A stretch of DNA of 64,000 bases from JACVRM01 sp963817375 (GCA_963817375.1 CAWFOB010000001.1:310001-374000), one strand, 5' to 3'. Counted from the first letter of the stretch, positions 12,401 to 21,902 are shown. Numbers and translations are program-made. The notes: generated by a model not told the origin, from the letters alone.

Positions 12401-12703
12401 CTCGTGGGACGACCGGCGCGCCGAAGACGGCCATCACGGCGTCGCCGATGAACTTCTCGACCGTGCCGCCGAAGCGCTCCAGGTCGGCGCGCACCTGCGC
12501 GTAGAAGGCATTCAGACGCCGCGCGCACGTCCTCGGGGTCGGCGCTCTCGGCGCGCGCGGTCGAGCCGACCAGGTCGACAGAAGACGACGCTGACGACCT
12601 TGCGCTCCTCGCGCGGCGCCGGCGCGTCGCCGAGGCGCGCCCCGCACTCCGAGCAGAACTTCGCGCCCGGCGCATTCTCGCTACCGCAATTGGCGCAGAT
12701 CAC
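9431..12703 (-). pseudogene. Cyclase / ATPase / TPR regulator, paralog 3, frame broken at a dozen or more places
   Basis: First gene of the three-paralog array. GTG start at 12703 gives a zinc ribbon (CANCGSENAPGAKFCSECG), then FxDLVGST, EKFIGDAVMAVFG, VVNTAARLQ, Walker A GVPGIGKSRLV, VLVFEDLHWAGDD, TARPELL and a TPR-rich C-terminal half. At least a dozen single-base shifts lie between about 12620 and 10800. All but one are extra bases (for example CCCAC where the paralogs need CCAC). The last ~1.3 kb is uninterrupted. The gap to threonine ammonia-lyase upstream is only 11 bases, so the array may be read from that operon. Confidence 0.78.
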
Positions 12704-12714
12704 ACGTCGAGTAT

Positions 12715-13909
12715 CTAGTGCAGGCGCTTGACCGTGTAGCCCGCGGTCTCGAGGGCGCCGACGAGTTGGTCGCAGTGCTCGCGGCCGCGCATGGTCAGCG
12801 TCAACTCGACCTCGCTCTCGCCGACGGGCAGGTCGAGCCCCTCGCGATGGTGCTCGACGGCAACGATGTTGCCGCGCTCCTCGGCGATCAGGGAGAGCAG
12901 CTTGATCAGCTCGCCGGGGCGGTCGGCGAGGCGCGTCCTGAACGCGAGCGAGCGGCCGGCGAGCGAGAGCCCGTGCCGCGCGATCGAGATCAGCATGGTC
13001 GGGTCGATGTTGCCGCCCGAGAGCAGGGCGACGGTCTTGCCGGTGCCCTGGACCTTGCCTGCGAGCAAGCGCGGCCACCGATGCTGCCCCCGCGCCCTCG
13101 GCGACGAGCTTCAGCCGTTCGAGCAGCAGCACGATCGCCTCGCTGATCGTCTCGTCGTCGACGGTCACGATGTCGTCGAGGCGGTCGCGCAGGATCGCCG
13201 ACGTCAGCTCGCCCGGGTGCTTGACGGCGATGCCGTCGGCGATCGTCCAGCCGAACGCGGTCGAGCCGGCGAAGGGCGCCATCGCCGCGGCCTGCACGCC
13301 CACGATGCGGAGGTCGGGTCGCAGCTCGGTCATCGCCAGGGCGATGCCGGACGCGAGGCCGCCGCCGCCGATCGGGACGATGAGCGTCTCGAGCCCCTCG
13401 ACCTGCTCGGCCAGCTCGAGGCCGATCGTGCCCTGGCCGGCGATCACCTGCGGGTCCTCGAAGGCGTGGATGAACGCGGCGTGGTGCTCGTCCGCGTAAT
13501 CGAACGCGTCCGCGAGGCAGTCGTCGAAGCCGCCGCCGGTGAGCTCCACGCGAGCGCCGTAGTTGCGCGTCGCCTCGACCTTGGCCATGGGCGCGTCCTC
13601 GGGCACGAACACCGTGGCCGGGATGCCCGCCTCGCGCGCCGCCCAGGCGACCGCCTGGCCGTGGTTGCCGGCGCTCGCGGCGACGACGCCCGCAGCCCGC
13701 TCCTCCTCCGAGAGCAGCGCGATGCGGTTGACGGCGCCGCGGATCTTGAAGGCGCCGGTGCGCTGGAGGTTCTCGGCCTTGAGCAGCACCTCGCGGCCCG
13801 TCAGGCGCGAGAACGTCTCGGACGGGTAGACGGGCGTGACGCGGGCAATGCCCGCGATGCGCTCGCGCGCTGCCGCGATGTCAGCGAGGGTCGGAGCCGT
13901 TCGGATCAA
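12715..13909 (-). CDS. ilvA: Threonine ammonia-lyase with C-terminal ACT domain (one frameshift)
   Basis: PLP enzyme converting threonine to 2-oxobutanoate, feeding isoleucine synthesis or propionate metabolism. The PLP lysine is in RTGAFKIRGA, the cofactor phosphate loop is PIGGGGLASG, and SAGNHGQAVA is the substrate loop. About 80 C-terminal residues form one ACT-like regulatory domain (TRLADRPGELIKLLSLIAEE). Near 13070 the frame slips: GCGCTTGCTCG has one T too many, and without it the sequence runs on as LLAGKVQGTGKTVALLSGGN. The TTG start at 13909 overlaps the end of the upstream GTPase gene by 29 bases. It could also be called a catabolic TdcB-like enzyme; the ACT domain favours allosteric control. 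Confidence 0.88.
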
Positions 13910-14864
13910 TCTTGAAGACCTTCTCCATGATCTCGCGAACCGCCGTCAAGGGGTCGAGCTCGCGCCGTCCGACCGCGTCCAGGAGCCGCTCGAGCTCCGG
14001 GTCCTTCTCGACCGAGACCTCCAGGTACCGCTTTGCCCGCGCCGAGGCGACCGCGAACACCTCGCGGCCGAGGTTGCGGCTGCGCCGGTCGGCAAGCCCG
14101 CCGCTCGCCTCCAGGTAGGCGCGGTGCTTCTCGACCGCGTCCCAGAGCTCGTCGATGCCCTCGCCCTTCGTCGCCTCGGTCAGCACGATCGGCGTCTTCC
14201 ACTCCCGCTCGCGATCGAGCGTGAGGATGGCACGCACCTCGTTGAGCATGGTCTTCGCCATCGGGTGGTCGCGCTTGTTGACGACGATCAGGTCGGGGAT
14301 CTCCATGATGCCCGCCTTCAGCGCCTGGATCGAGTCGCCGGAGCCGGGCATCAGCACGAGCACGACGGTGTCGACGACGCCGACGACCTCAACCTCGCTC
14401 TGACCGGTGCCGACGGTCTCCAGCATCAGCACGTCCTTGCCGGACGCGTCGAGGAGCAGCAGCGCCTGCAGCGTTGCCTCGGCGAGCCCACCCAGGTGCC
14501 CGCGGGTGCCCATCGAGCGGATGTAGACGCCCGGGTCGAGGAAATGGTCCGTCAGCCGGATGCGGTCGCCGAGCAGCGCCCCCTGCGAGAACGGGCTCGA
14601 CGGGTCGACCGAGATGACGCCGACGGTGCGATCGAGCGCGCGCACGTGGCGGACGAGCGCGCTCGCCAGCGTCGACTTGCCGACCCCGGGCGGGCCGGTC
14701 AGCCCGATCGAGTACGCGTGCCCGGTGCCCGGGTACAGCTCGCGGACGAGGTCGTAGGCGAGCGGGTCACCGTCCTCGACGAGGCTGATCGCGCGCGCGA
14801 GCGCGCGGCGGTCGCCCGAGCGCACGCCCTCGGCCAGCTGCTCTCGTGTCCAGGTGCGCGGCAT
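13881..14864 (-). CDS. meaB: MeaB/ArgK-type P-loop GTPase
   Basis: 327-residue SIMIBI GTPase of the methylmalonyl-CoA mutase chaperone family. Walker A is GLTGPPGVGKSTL near residue 55, followed by SVDPSSPFSQGALLGDR, the switch region VETVGTGQSEVEV and the base-specificity motif VVNKRD. Known relatives gate adenosylcobalamin loading of B12-dependent acyl-CoA mutases. No mutase is visible in this window, so the client enzyme must be elsewhere. ATG start at 14864 overlaps the transporter stop by one base (TGATG). Confidence 0.93.
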   Translation of the reverse strand: MPRTWTREQLAEGVRSGDRRALARAISLVEDGDPLAYDLVRELYPGTGHAYSIGLTGPPGVGKSTLASALVRHVRALDRTVGVISVDPSSPFSQGALLGDRIRLTDHFLDPGVYIRSMGTRGHLGGLAEATLQALLLLDASGKDVLMLETVGTGQSEVEVVGVVDTVVLVLMPGSGDSIQALKAGIMEIPDLIVVNKRDHPMAKTMLNEVRAILTLDREREWKTPIVLTEATKGEGIDELWDAVEKHRAYLEASGGLADRRSRNLGREVFAVASARAKRYLEVSVEKDPELERLLDAVGRRELDPLTAVREIMEKVFKIDPNGSDPR

Positions 14865-16105
14865 CAGCCCGTGGCCACGGTCTCGCCGACCGGCGCCTCG
14901 CCCTGCTCGGGGCGCGGCGCGAGCGCGTAGCCGAGCACGGCGGCCACGCCCGCGACGACGGCGCCAAAGGCCCACACCCAGCGCGCGCCGAGCGCGTCCG
15001 TCAAGAGGCCGGCGAAGGCCATCGACACGCCCAGGACCGCGTAGTTGGTGCTCATGATGATCGTGAAGGCGCGGCCGCGGAGCTCGTCGGGCGCCCCGCG
15101 CTGGACGAGCAGCACGTTGCACACGACGGCGATCCCGTTGCCGAAGCCGGAGACCACGACGCACACCGCGGCGACGGCGAGCACCGGGGCAGCGGCGGCG
15201 CCGCCGAGGCCGAGCGCGATCGCGCCGATGCTGGCGCCGTAGATCGACGCGATCCGGAAGCGGCCGATCACCGAGCCGGCCAGGTAGCTGCCCAGCACGA
15301 GCCCGAGCCCGCTCGCCCCGAGCAGGACGCCGAAGCCGAAGTCGCCGGCCCCGAGCGAGTCCTTGGCGAACGTCACCTCGGCGACGTTGACGGCCGCGTA
15401 CGAGACGAAGAAGACGTTCCAGGCGACGAACACGGCCAGCAGCGGGCGCGTGTGCAGCACGAGCCTAAGGCCGGCGAGCAGGTCCTGGACGTGCCCCTCG
15501 GTCGCAGCCTTCGCCGCCTGGAAGAGCCGCGCGGGGATGCGCGAGATGAGCAGCGCGGAGAGCGCGAACGAGATCGAGTTGACCACGTATGCTGGGTTCG
15601 GGCCCACCGCGGCGACGAGGATGCCGGCGAGCGGCGGCGTCACGAACCAGGTCAGGTTCTCGAACGCCTGCATGAGCGAGTTCGCCTGCGGCAGGTCCTC
15701 TTCCCAGACCAGGTTCGGCACCGACGCGTAGACGGCCGGGCGGAAGAAGCCGGTCGCGAACCCCGACACCGCCGCCAGCGCGACGATCGCGCCGGGCGAG
15801 CCGGCGAAGGGCAGGAGGGCGAACACGGCGCAGCGCACCAGGTCGGAGAAGACGAGGAGGCGCTTGCGCGAGAGACGGTCGACGAGCGGTCCGAGCAGCA
15901 GCCCAACCGCGACCGTCGGGAGGAAGTCCGCCGCCAGGAGCGCGGCGACCCAGACGCTCGAGTGCGTGGTGTCCCAGACGTCGACCGTCAGGGCGACGAA
16001 GGCGAGCCACGTGCCGATGCCCGACCCGACCGACGCGAGGAGCAGGAGCCGGAACGCCTTCGAGGTCCCGAGCAGCTCGAGCCGCTTGCCCAGGCCGCGT
16101 TCCAC
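14864..16105 (-). CDS. MFS transporter
   Basis: 413-residue integral membrane protein, about twelve hydrophobic segments, of the EntS/MFS_3-like efflux group. The loop motif GPLVDRLSRKRLLVFSD between helices 2 and 3 is the MFS signature; a second weaker copy occurs around GRFRIASIYG in the second half. GTG start. It sits between hisC and meaB on one transcript with gaps of 9 and -1 bases. The substrate is unknown; relatives export siderophores or drugs. Confidence 0.88.
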   Translation of the reverse strand: MERGLGKRLELLGTSKAFRLLLLASVGSGIGTWLAFVALTVDVWDTTHSSVWVAALLAADFLPTVAVGLLLGPLVDRLSRKRLLVFSDLVRCAVFALLPFAGSPGAIVALAAVSGFATGFFRPAVYASVPNLVWEEDLPQANSLMQAFENLTWFVTPPLAGILVAAVGPNPAYVVNSISFALSALLISRIPARLFQAAKAATEGHVQDLLAGLRLVLHTRPLLAVFVAWNVFFVSYAAVNVAEVTFAKDSLGAGDFGFGVLLGASGLGLVLGSYLAGSVIGRFRIASIYGASIGAIALGLGGAAAAPVLAVAAVCVVVSGFGNGIAVVCNVLLVQRGAPDELRGRAFTIIMSTNYAVLGVSMAFAGLLTDALGARWVWAFGAVVAGVAAVLGYALAPRPEQGEAPVGETVATG

Positions 16106-16114
16106 GCCGGGACG

Positions 16115-17257
16115 CTACCCGGCGGGAGTGACAGATGTCTCGGCGACGACGCGCCCGAGGGCGTCCGCGAAGATCGCGTTCTCCTCGGCGGTGCCGACGG
16201 TGACGCGGATCGCGCCCGGCGCGCCGAACCCACCCGCCGGCCGCACGATCACGCCCTCGCGCAGCAGCGCCTCGAAGAGCGGGCGCGCATCCGCGCCGAC
16301 CTCGGCGAAGACGAAGTTGCCGACGGCCGGCCCGACGGGCTCGAGGCCCTGCGCGCGCAGCGCGTCCTCGACGGCAGGGCGGTTGGCGATGTTCTCGGCC
16401 CGCCGCCGGGCGAGCTCGCCCGCGTCGTCCAGGCTCGCGAGCGCTGCCTCCTGGGCCGGCGTCGTAACGTCGAAGGCGCGGCGCACCTTGCCGATCGCGG
16501 TGATCAGCTCCGCAGGGCCGACGCCGTAGCCGACGCGCAGCCCGGCGAGCCCGTAGATCTTCGAGAACGTCCGCAGGACGAGCGCCTTCTGCCCGCCCTT
16601 GGCGTACTCCTCGATGCCGTCCGCGTACTCGGGATCGTCCACGTACTCCAGGTACGCCTGGTCGATGACGGTCACGACGTGCTCGGGAACGCGGTCGAAC
16701 CACGCGTCGATCTCCGCCCGCGTGTTCATCGTCCCGGTCGGGTTGTTCGGGTGGCAGAGGTACGCGATCTTCGTGCGCGGCCCGACCGCCTCCAGCATCG
16801 CGTCGAGGTCGTAGCGGCCGTCGCGGAGCGGCACGGTGCGCGGGACGGCGCCGACCTTGCGGGCGTCGATGACGTAGCTCGGGAACGACGGCCAGCCGCA
16901 GACGATCTCGTCGCCCGGGTCGAGCACGGCCTGCGTCAGGCAGTCGACGAGGCCGTCGGAGCCCGCGCCGACCGTGACCTCCTCGAAGCGCACGCCGAGC
17001 CGCTCGGCGAGCGAGGCGCGCAGGCGGTAGATGCCGCCGTCGGGGTAGCGGTTGAGCTCGCGGACGCACCGCTCGATCGCCTCGACCGCGGCCGGGAACG
17101 GCCCGAACGGGCCCTCGTTCGAGGCCAGCTTCACGACGCGCTCGAGCCCGAGCTCGCGCTGGACCTCCTCGACCGGCTTGCCCGGCTCGTACGGGACGAG
17201 GTCGTTGACGGCGGGCTTGAAGAAGCTCGCCGAGATCTCCGCGAACGCGCTGCTCAC
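16115..17257 (-). CDS. hisC: Histidinol-phosphate aminotransferase-like enzyme
   Basis: 380-residue class I/II PLP aminotransferase that would convert imidazole-acetol phosphate to histidinol phosphate. Features are KLASNEGPFGPFP near the N-terminus, CHPNNPTGT, the PLP lysine region RTFSKIYGLAGLRVGYG, and the arginine in AIRVTVGT at the C-terminus. GTG at 17257 is preferred since it begins the conserved region (SSAFAEISASFFKPAV). No other his genes are close, so a related aromatic or broad-specificity aminotransferase is possible. First gene of a minus-strand run, 83 bases from a divergent gene. Confidence 0.88.
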   Translation of the reverse strand: MSSAFAEISASFFKPAVNDLVPYEPGKPVEEVQRELGLERVVKLASNEGPFGPFPAAVEAIERCVRELNRYPDGGIYRLRASLAERLGVRFEEVTVGAGSDGLVDCLTQAVLDPGDEIVCGWPSFPSYVIDARKVGAVPRTVPLRDGRYDLDAMLEAVGPRTKIAYLCHPNNPTGTMNTRAEIDAWFDRVPEHVVTVIDQAYLEYVDDPEYADGIEEYAKGGQKALVLRTFSKIYGLAGLRVGYGVGPAELITAIGKVRRAFDVTTPAQEAALASLDDAGELARRRAENIANRPAVEDALRAQGLEPVGPAVGNFVFAEVGADARPLFEALLREGVIVRPAGGFGAPGAIRVTVGTAEENAIFADALGRVVAETSVTPAG

Positions 17258-17340
17258 GCCATCGACTCTATCGCCGTCCCTGGATCGAGGGATCAGCACC
17301 ACAGGCCGCCCGGAACCCGTCTAGAGTCGCCGCCGGGAGC

Positions 17341-18609
17341 ATGCGGAGGACGACCCTGCTGGTACTTGCGGCCGCGGCCGTGTCGTGCCTCCTGCCCGTC
17401 GGGCGGGTGGACGCGCATGGACCGCTGACCATCCACGTGCGCACGGACGCGCAGTTCGCCGCGGCCGTGCAGCGCCTGCGCTCCTCCGGCGGAACCATCA
17501 AGCTGGCGCCGACGTGGTTCCGCGGGCTCGAGATCGGCCCGCGCGGCTGGCACCAGCTGCGCATCGTCGGCAGCCGCCGCACGCACGTCGAGCAGATCCT
17601 GCTCAGAGGCACCCGCCGGGTCTCGATCGGGCCGCTGACGATCTCCCCGATCTCGCACGACGCGTGGATCCAGTCCCTCCAGTCGAGCCGCATCGACATC
17701 CACGACGTGAAGTTCTCCGCGGCCGGGACGCGGTACGCGTCCACGCTCCAGCTGCCGATCTCGAACCGGATCACCGTCCGGCGCAGCGAGTTCACGCACT
17801 GCGGCGACCGGTCGCCGCACATGGTCAACTGCATCCTGCTCTGGCAGGTCACGAACCTGACCGTCTCCGACAGCTACTTCCACGACTGCCGCGGCTGCGA
17901 CTTCATCAACGGCCGCTTCGGCCACAACCTGGCGCTCTACCGCAACCACTTCGCGCGGACGCTGCCGTGCAGCATGGGCGCCTACCGCTGCGGCCACCAG
18001 GATCTCGTTCAGCTCTTCGGCGGCGCCGGGCTCGAGGTGCGCGACAACGTGTTCGGCCTCTACTGGAAGGGCGCCGCCCAGCTGTACGTCACGAACCGGA
18101 TGCGGCACATCCGGATCGTCAACAACCTCTTCCTCGGCACCGACCCGCGCCTGCCGGGCTACGAGGCCCGGGTGGCAATGGTGATCGGCAGCGCCCAGAC
18201 GAAGCACGTGCCGCGCGACGTGCGCATCGTCAACAACACCGTGCTGACCGGCGCCCGCCGGGTCGACGGCTACCTCGGGTCGATCCGCATGACGAACCAG
18301 TACGGCGCGGTGCCGAAGCGCGCCCGGCCGATCCTGGCGAACAACGTCATCGCGGTGCTCGAGGACCCGAACCAGGTCTGCAGCGAGGTCCGCGCGTCGG
18401 TGGACAACCTCATCCTGCAGGGCGAGGGCTGCTCGAAGACCGACACGATCGGCGGCGAGGTCTTCGGCCCGGACGGCCGCCCGACCCGCTACTCCGCCTT
18501 CCTGCTCGGCCGCGCCGACCCCGGCTTCGCCCCGCGCGTCGACATCACCGGGCACCCGCGCAGCCCGGAGCCGGACATCGGCGCGTTCCAGTACCGGGGC
18601 ACGCGCTAG
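17341..18609 (+). CDS. Secreted right-handed beta-helix protein
   Basis: 422 residues with a clear Sec signal peptide (MRRTTLLVLAAAAVSCLLPV, cleavage probably after VDA). The mature part shows repeated short rungs with regularly spaced Asn and hydrophobic residues (ITVRRSEFTHC, LTVSDSYFHDC, IRIVNNLFLG, VRIVNNTVLTG), as in pectate-lyase-fold proteins, and ends with the PDIGAFQY motif seen at the end of many surface beta-helix domains. Several cysteines may form disulfides. It is probably a polysaccharide-binding or lyase protein outside the cell, but no catalytic set is recognisable. Followed by a palindromic repeat. Confidence 0.8.
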   Translation: MRRTTLLVLAAAAVSCLLPVGRVDAHGPLTIHVRTDAQFAAAVQRLRSSGGTIKLAPTWFRGLEIGPRGWHQLRIVGSRRTHVEQILLRGTRRVSIGPLTISPISHDAWIQSLQSSRIDIHDVKFSAAGTRYASTLQLPISNRITVRRSEFTHCGDRSPHMVNCILLWQVTNLTVSDSYFHDCRGCDFINGRFGHNLALYRNHFARTLPCSMGAYRCGHQDLVQLFGGAGLEVRDNVFGLYWKGAAQLYVTNRMRHIRIVNNLFLGTDPRLPGYEARVAMVIGSAQTKHVPRDVRIVNNTVLTGARRVDGYLGSIRMTNQYGAVPKRARPILANNVIAVLEDPNQVCSEVRASVDNLILQGEGCSKTDTIGGEVFGPDGRPTRYSAFLLGRADPGFAPRVDITGHPRSPEPDIGAFQYRGTR

Positions 18610-18620
18610 CCCCGACCGCC

Positions 18621-18647
18621 GAGTTAGTGGCTGACAGCCACTAACTC
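18621..18647. repeat. Palindrome family A, copy 1
   Basis: Perfect inverted repeat: 13-base arms GAGTTAGTGGCTG and CAGCCACTAACTC around a single A. It lies between the convergent stops of the beta-helix gene and gamma-glutamyltransferase. On the + strand it carries a stop in all three frames (TAG, TGA, TAA). Two further copies are at 34777 and 63201. A terminator-like or REP-like element is the simplest reading; there is no T tract. Confidence 0.85.
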
Positions 18648-18652
18648 GCTGG

Positions 18653-20209
18653 CTAGACGACGACGCCGTGGCCGCCGCGGCGCGGGTCGCCGGCGGCGTG
18701 GAGCTCGCCGTCGGGGCGCCGCTCGACGGCCGCGGCGCCGCCGAAGAAGAGGTTGCGCCGCCGCCAGCGGACCAGCTCGTAGCCGGCGGCTTCGAGTGCG
18801 TCGGCCTCCGCGCGGTCGGCACCGCCTTCGAGATGCACGTGCTCGTCGTCGACGTGGAGCCGCGGGAACGCGATCGCCTCCTCCACCGACATGCCGTGGC
18901 GGACGACGTTGATGACCACCTGGAGGATCGCGCCGCGCAGGCGCAGCGACCCCGCGCTGCCGACGACGAGCCGCGGCCCCGTCGGGCCGACGACGATCGA
19001 CGGCGCCATCATGCTCGTCAGCCGGGTTCCCGCCCGCGCGCCGGTGACGTTGAGGTCGAACTCGCCCAGCATGTTGTTGAGCTGGATGCCGGTGCCCGGC
19101 ACGACGACGCCCGACCCTGACCCCGTCGAGATCGTGAGCGAGGCGGCGTTGCCGACGCGGTCGACGGCGGAGATGTGCGTCGTCCCGCGGGCGGCAGGCG
19201 GCTCCGCGACGGCGGGCGCGCTGCCGATCCGGCCCAGCGCAGCCGCGATCGCACGCTCGCCGAGCAGCGCGTCGCGCAGGCCGCCGCGGTAGAGGTCGGA
19301 CGCCCGCCACGCCTGTCGCGCGCGCGCCTGCTCGCGCAGGATCTCGATCAGCTCCGCCATCGCGGCCGCGGTGCCCGCGGGCCGTGGCGGCAGGCGGTCG
19401 AGCAGCTTGAGCCCGTACGCGATCAGGATTCCGCCCGACGAGGGCGGCGGGTTCGAGAGGAACTCGTGCCCGTCGAAGACGGCGCTGACCGGCCGCCGCC
19501 GCACGACCCGGTAGGCGCGCAGGTCGTCGCGGGTGATCGTGCCGCCGCCCGCGCGCACGTGCTCGACGAGCCGCTGGCCGAGCTCGCCTTCGTAGAGCGC
19601 CGCGGCCCCCTCGCGCGCCAGGACGTCGAGCGTGCCGGCGAGGTCGGGCATGACCAGCCGGTCGCCGGTCGAGAGCCGGTGTCCCTTCGGCGCGAAGATC
19701 GCACGCCCCTCGGGATGGGCGCAGAGGATCGAGTCGAGGATCGCGTGCAGGTACGCCTGGCCGGCGGTGAGCTCGACGCCGTCTCGCGCGAGCGCAGCAG
19801 CGGGCGCGATCAGGTCGGCCCAGGGGAGCGTGCCGAAGCGGCGGTGCGCATCCTCGAGGCCGGCCACGGCGCCGGGGACGGCGCACGAGGGCGCGCCGAT
19901 TCGGAACACCTGCGTCGCGCCGCCGCCGGTGAACTCGACGTCGACCTCCTCCATCGGGGCGGGCACCTCATCCGCAGGCAGGCCGAGGCCGGGCACGGCG
20001 ACGAAGAAGTCGAGCAGCCGGGTGGCGCCGTCCCTGGCCGTGTGCACGAGCATGAAGCCGCCGCCGCCCGGACCGGTCAGCGGGCTCTCGGCCACCCACG
20101 ACGTGAACGCGGCGGCAAGGCAGGCGTCGACCGCGCTGCCGCCCGCTTCGAGGGCGCGCGCGCCCGCCTCGGCCGTCAGCGGGTGGCCCGCTGCAATCGC
20201 GCCGTGCAC
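18653..20209 (-). CDS. ggt: Gamma-glutamyltransferase family protein
   Basis: 518-residue Ntn-hydrolase of the gamma-glutamyl transpeptidase family, which self-cleaves before a catalytic threonine. The second Thr of GTTHISAVDRVGNAASLT near residue 350 is the expected nucleophile, with GSGSGVVVPGTGIQLNNML and GSAGSLRLRGAILQV as the substrate-binding motifs. There is no signal peptide, unlike periplasmic GGT, so it may act in the cytoplasm (for example as a glutathione or cephalosporin-acylase-like hydrolase). GTG start, 7 bases after the membrane protein gene upstream, so co-transcribed with it. Confidence 0.9.
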   Translation of the reverse strand: MHGAIAAGHPLTAEAGARALEAGGSAVDACLAAAFTSWVAESPLTGPGGGGFMLVHTARDGATRLLDFFVAVPGLGLPADEVPAPMEEVDVEFTGGGATQVFRIGAPSCAVPGAVAGLEDAHRRFGTLPWADLIAPAAALARDGVELTAGQAYLHAILDSILCAHPEGRAIFAPKGHRLSTGDRLVMPDLAGTLDVLAREGAAALYEGELGQRLVEHVRAGGGTITRDDLRAYRVVRRRPVSAVFDGHEFLSNPPPSSGGILIAYGLKLLDRLPPRPAGTAAAMAELIEILREQARARQAWRASDLYRGGLRDALLGERAIAAALGRIGSAPAVAEPPAARGTTHISAVDRVGNAASLTISTGSGSGVVVPGTGIQLNNMLGEFDLNVTGARAGTRLTSMMAPSIVVGPTGPRLVVGSAGSLRLRGAILQVVINVVRHGMSVEEAIAFPRLHVDDEHVHLEGGADRAEADALEAAGYELVRWRRRNLFFGGAAAVERRPDGELHAAGDPRRGGHGVVV

Positions 20210-20216
20210 GCCGGCG

Positions 20217-21848
20217 TCAGCGGCAGTCGCCGTCGGTGTCGCCGAGCGCCGAGCGGACGAGCGCCGCCGGCCCGTCGTCGGCGGCGAGCAGCAGGCGGCC
20301 CGAGCGCCGGACGCGCAGGTCGGTCATGCCGTCTCGCGCCCGCGCGACGCAGACCGCGCCCTGCTTGACGTCCCAGTACGGCATGTAGCGCACCGCCAGC
20401 CGGTAGGTGCCCGGCTCGGCGACGCGCGCGGCAATGCGGTCGTGCGTGAATGCGCCGACGTGCACCTGCCCGGGGCCGCGCAGGATCGGGAGCGGGTCGC
20501 GCACCTCGTAGATCCGCCAGTCGGCCGAGCGGTAGACGCGCCGCAGGCCGGGCGCGCCGTGGAGCAGCAGCTGGGCCTCGCGGTCGGCACCCTTCTTGCT
20601 GAGCGGAACCGAGGGGAGCAGGACGTAGCGGACGGCCATCCGCCGGAGCCAGTGGCGGTAGCCGGCCGGAGAGAGCGGGTCGCGGTAGAGCGCACCGTTC
20701 TCTGCGATGTCGAGCTGGCGGTACCAGCCGCGCGCGAGCGGGAAGCCGGCGCGCGGGATGTACCAGGCCTCCCAGTGGTCGGAGGTCGGGACGACTTCGA
20801 CCCGGAAGGCACCGCCGCGGTGCTCGTGCAGGAAGTGCAGCGCGGGCGCCCAGAAGACGGCCGAGGAGGCGCGCGAGTCCTTCGTCCGGTTCGTGACCGC
20901 GTTCGCGTACGGGACGACGTTGTAGACGAGCGCCAGGGCGAGCGCGACGAGCGCGACGCCGCGCGGCCGGAAGCGCGCGACGAGCACGGTCAGCAGCATG
21001 AGCGGAAAGACCACCGAGCGCAGGCGCGTGACGTTCTCGCCGACGGGCTCGGGGATGATGAAGAGCGCGACCGAGGCCAGCAGCCAGAAGCCGAAGAGCG
21101 CGGCGAGGATGCCGCCGCGCGGGGCGCTGAGCGCGACGATGACGCCGAGCCCGGCCACCACGAGCACCGTGGCGAGCTCGATGCCGCGGAACGGGTAGCG
21201 GCCGCCCATCGGGAAGAGCCTCAAAGCGGCGAGCTGCACGCCCGCGGCGACGGCGAGCCCGGCGCAGAAGAGCACGGCCCGCCGGTTGACCTGGCGGCGC
21301 GAGACCGCGATCGCGGCGAGCGCGATGACGAGGAAGATGAAGGCCAGGGGGCTGAAGCCGAGCGTCAGCGCGCCGCAGCAGATCGCGAGCGAGATGCGCC
21401 CGGATTGCAGCGCCGCGAGCGTCGCCAGCAGCATCGCGAACCCGGCGGCGTAGCTGTAGGTGCCGGTGAAGATCGGCCCGGCGGCGAGCACGGCGAAGAA
21501 GCGCGACGGCCACACCGCGGCGGCGCCCCACTCGCGCGTGCAGATGCGCTGGAAGAGAACGGCGGCCGCGACGACCGACCCGACGACGAGCGGCAGGTTC
21601 CCGATCGCCGCTGCGAGCGGGTAGTAGAGGAGGCTGTACGAGACGAGCGGGTACTGGCCGGCAAACCAGAGGTTGTCCCAGAGGTAGACGTTCTGGTGCA
21701 CGAGGAGCGTGCGGTAGAGGTGCGCCGGCACGTCGCCGCCCGTCGGCCCGGCAAGGACGACGACAGCCGCAGCGGCGGCCGCGAGCAGCGCGGACAGCAC
21801 CGGCTCGAGCCGGTTGGCTGGCATGGGGCGTGCGGCGTAGGTGGTCAC
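20217..21848 (-). CDS. Polytopic membrane protein, possible GT-C-like glycosyltransferase
   Basis: 543 residues. About ten to twelve hydrophobic helices fill residues 15-340, followed by a soluble extracytoplasmic domain of about 200 residues (from VPYANAVTNRTKDSRAS on) ending in a beta-rich segment. An early loop contains GGDVPAHLYRT, placed where GT-C enzymes have their acidic catalytic loop, and the body has the large-loop/helix alternation of that fold. This is a weak structural argument; I do not recognise a named family. GTG start; a divergent membrane protein begins 54 bases away. Confidence 0.7.
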   Translation of the reverse strand: MTTYAARPMPANRLEPVLSALLAAAAAAVVVLAGPTGGDVPAHLYRTLLVHQNVYLWDNLWFAGQYPLVSYSLLYYPLAAAIGNLPLVVGSVVAAAVLFQRICTREWGAAAVWPSRFFAVLAAGPIFTGTYSYAAGFAMLLATLAALQSGRISLAICCGALTLGFSPLAFIFLVIALAAIAVSRRQVNRRAVLFCAGLAVAAGVQLAALRLFPMGGRYPFRGIELATVLVVAGLGVIVALSAPRGGILAALFGFWLLASVALFIIPEPVGENVTRLRSVVFPLMLLTVLVARFRPRGVALVALALALVYNVVPYANAVTNRTKDSRASSAVFWAPALHFLHEHRGGAFRVEVVPTSDHWEAWYIPRAGFPLARGWYRQLDIAENGALYRDPLSPAGYRHWLRRMAVRYVLLPSVPLSKKGADREAQLLLHGAPGLRRVYRSADWRIYEVRDPLPILRGPGQVHVGAFTHDRIAARVAEPGTYRLAVRYMPYWDVKQGAVCVARARDGMTDLRVRRSGRLLLAADDGPAALVRSALGDTDGDCR

Positions 21849-21902
21849 ATTCGGGGGCCGGGCGGCGTCGCCCGCGACGCGTCCGGACAGCGCGCGCCAG
21901 GC

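Noticed and set aside
15045..15242. Small + strand frames over the MFS and hisC genes
   Set aside because: Antisense shadows with Thr/Ala/Ser-rich composition and no ribosome sites.
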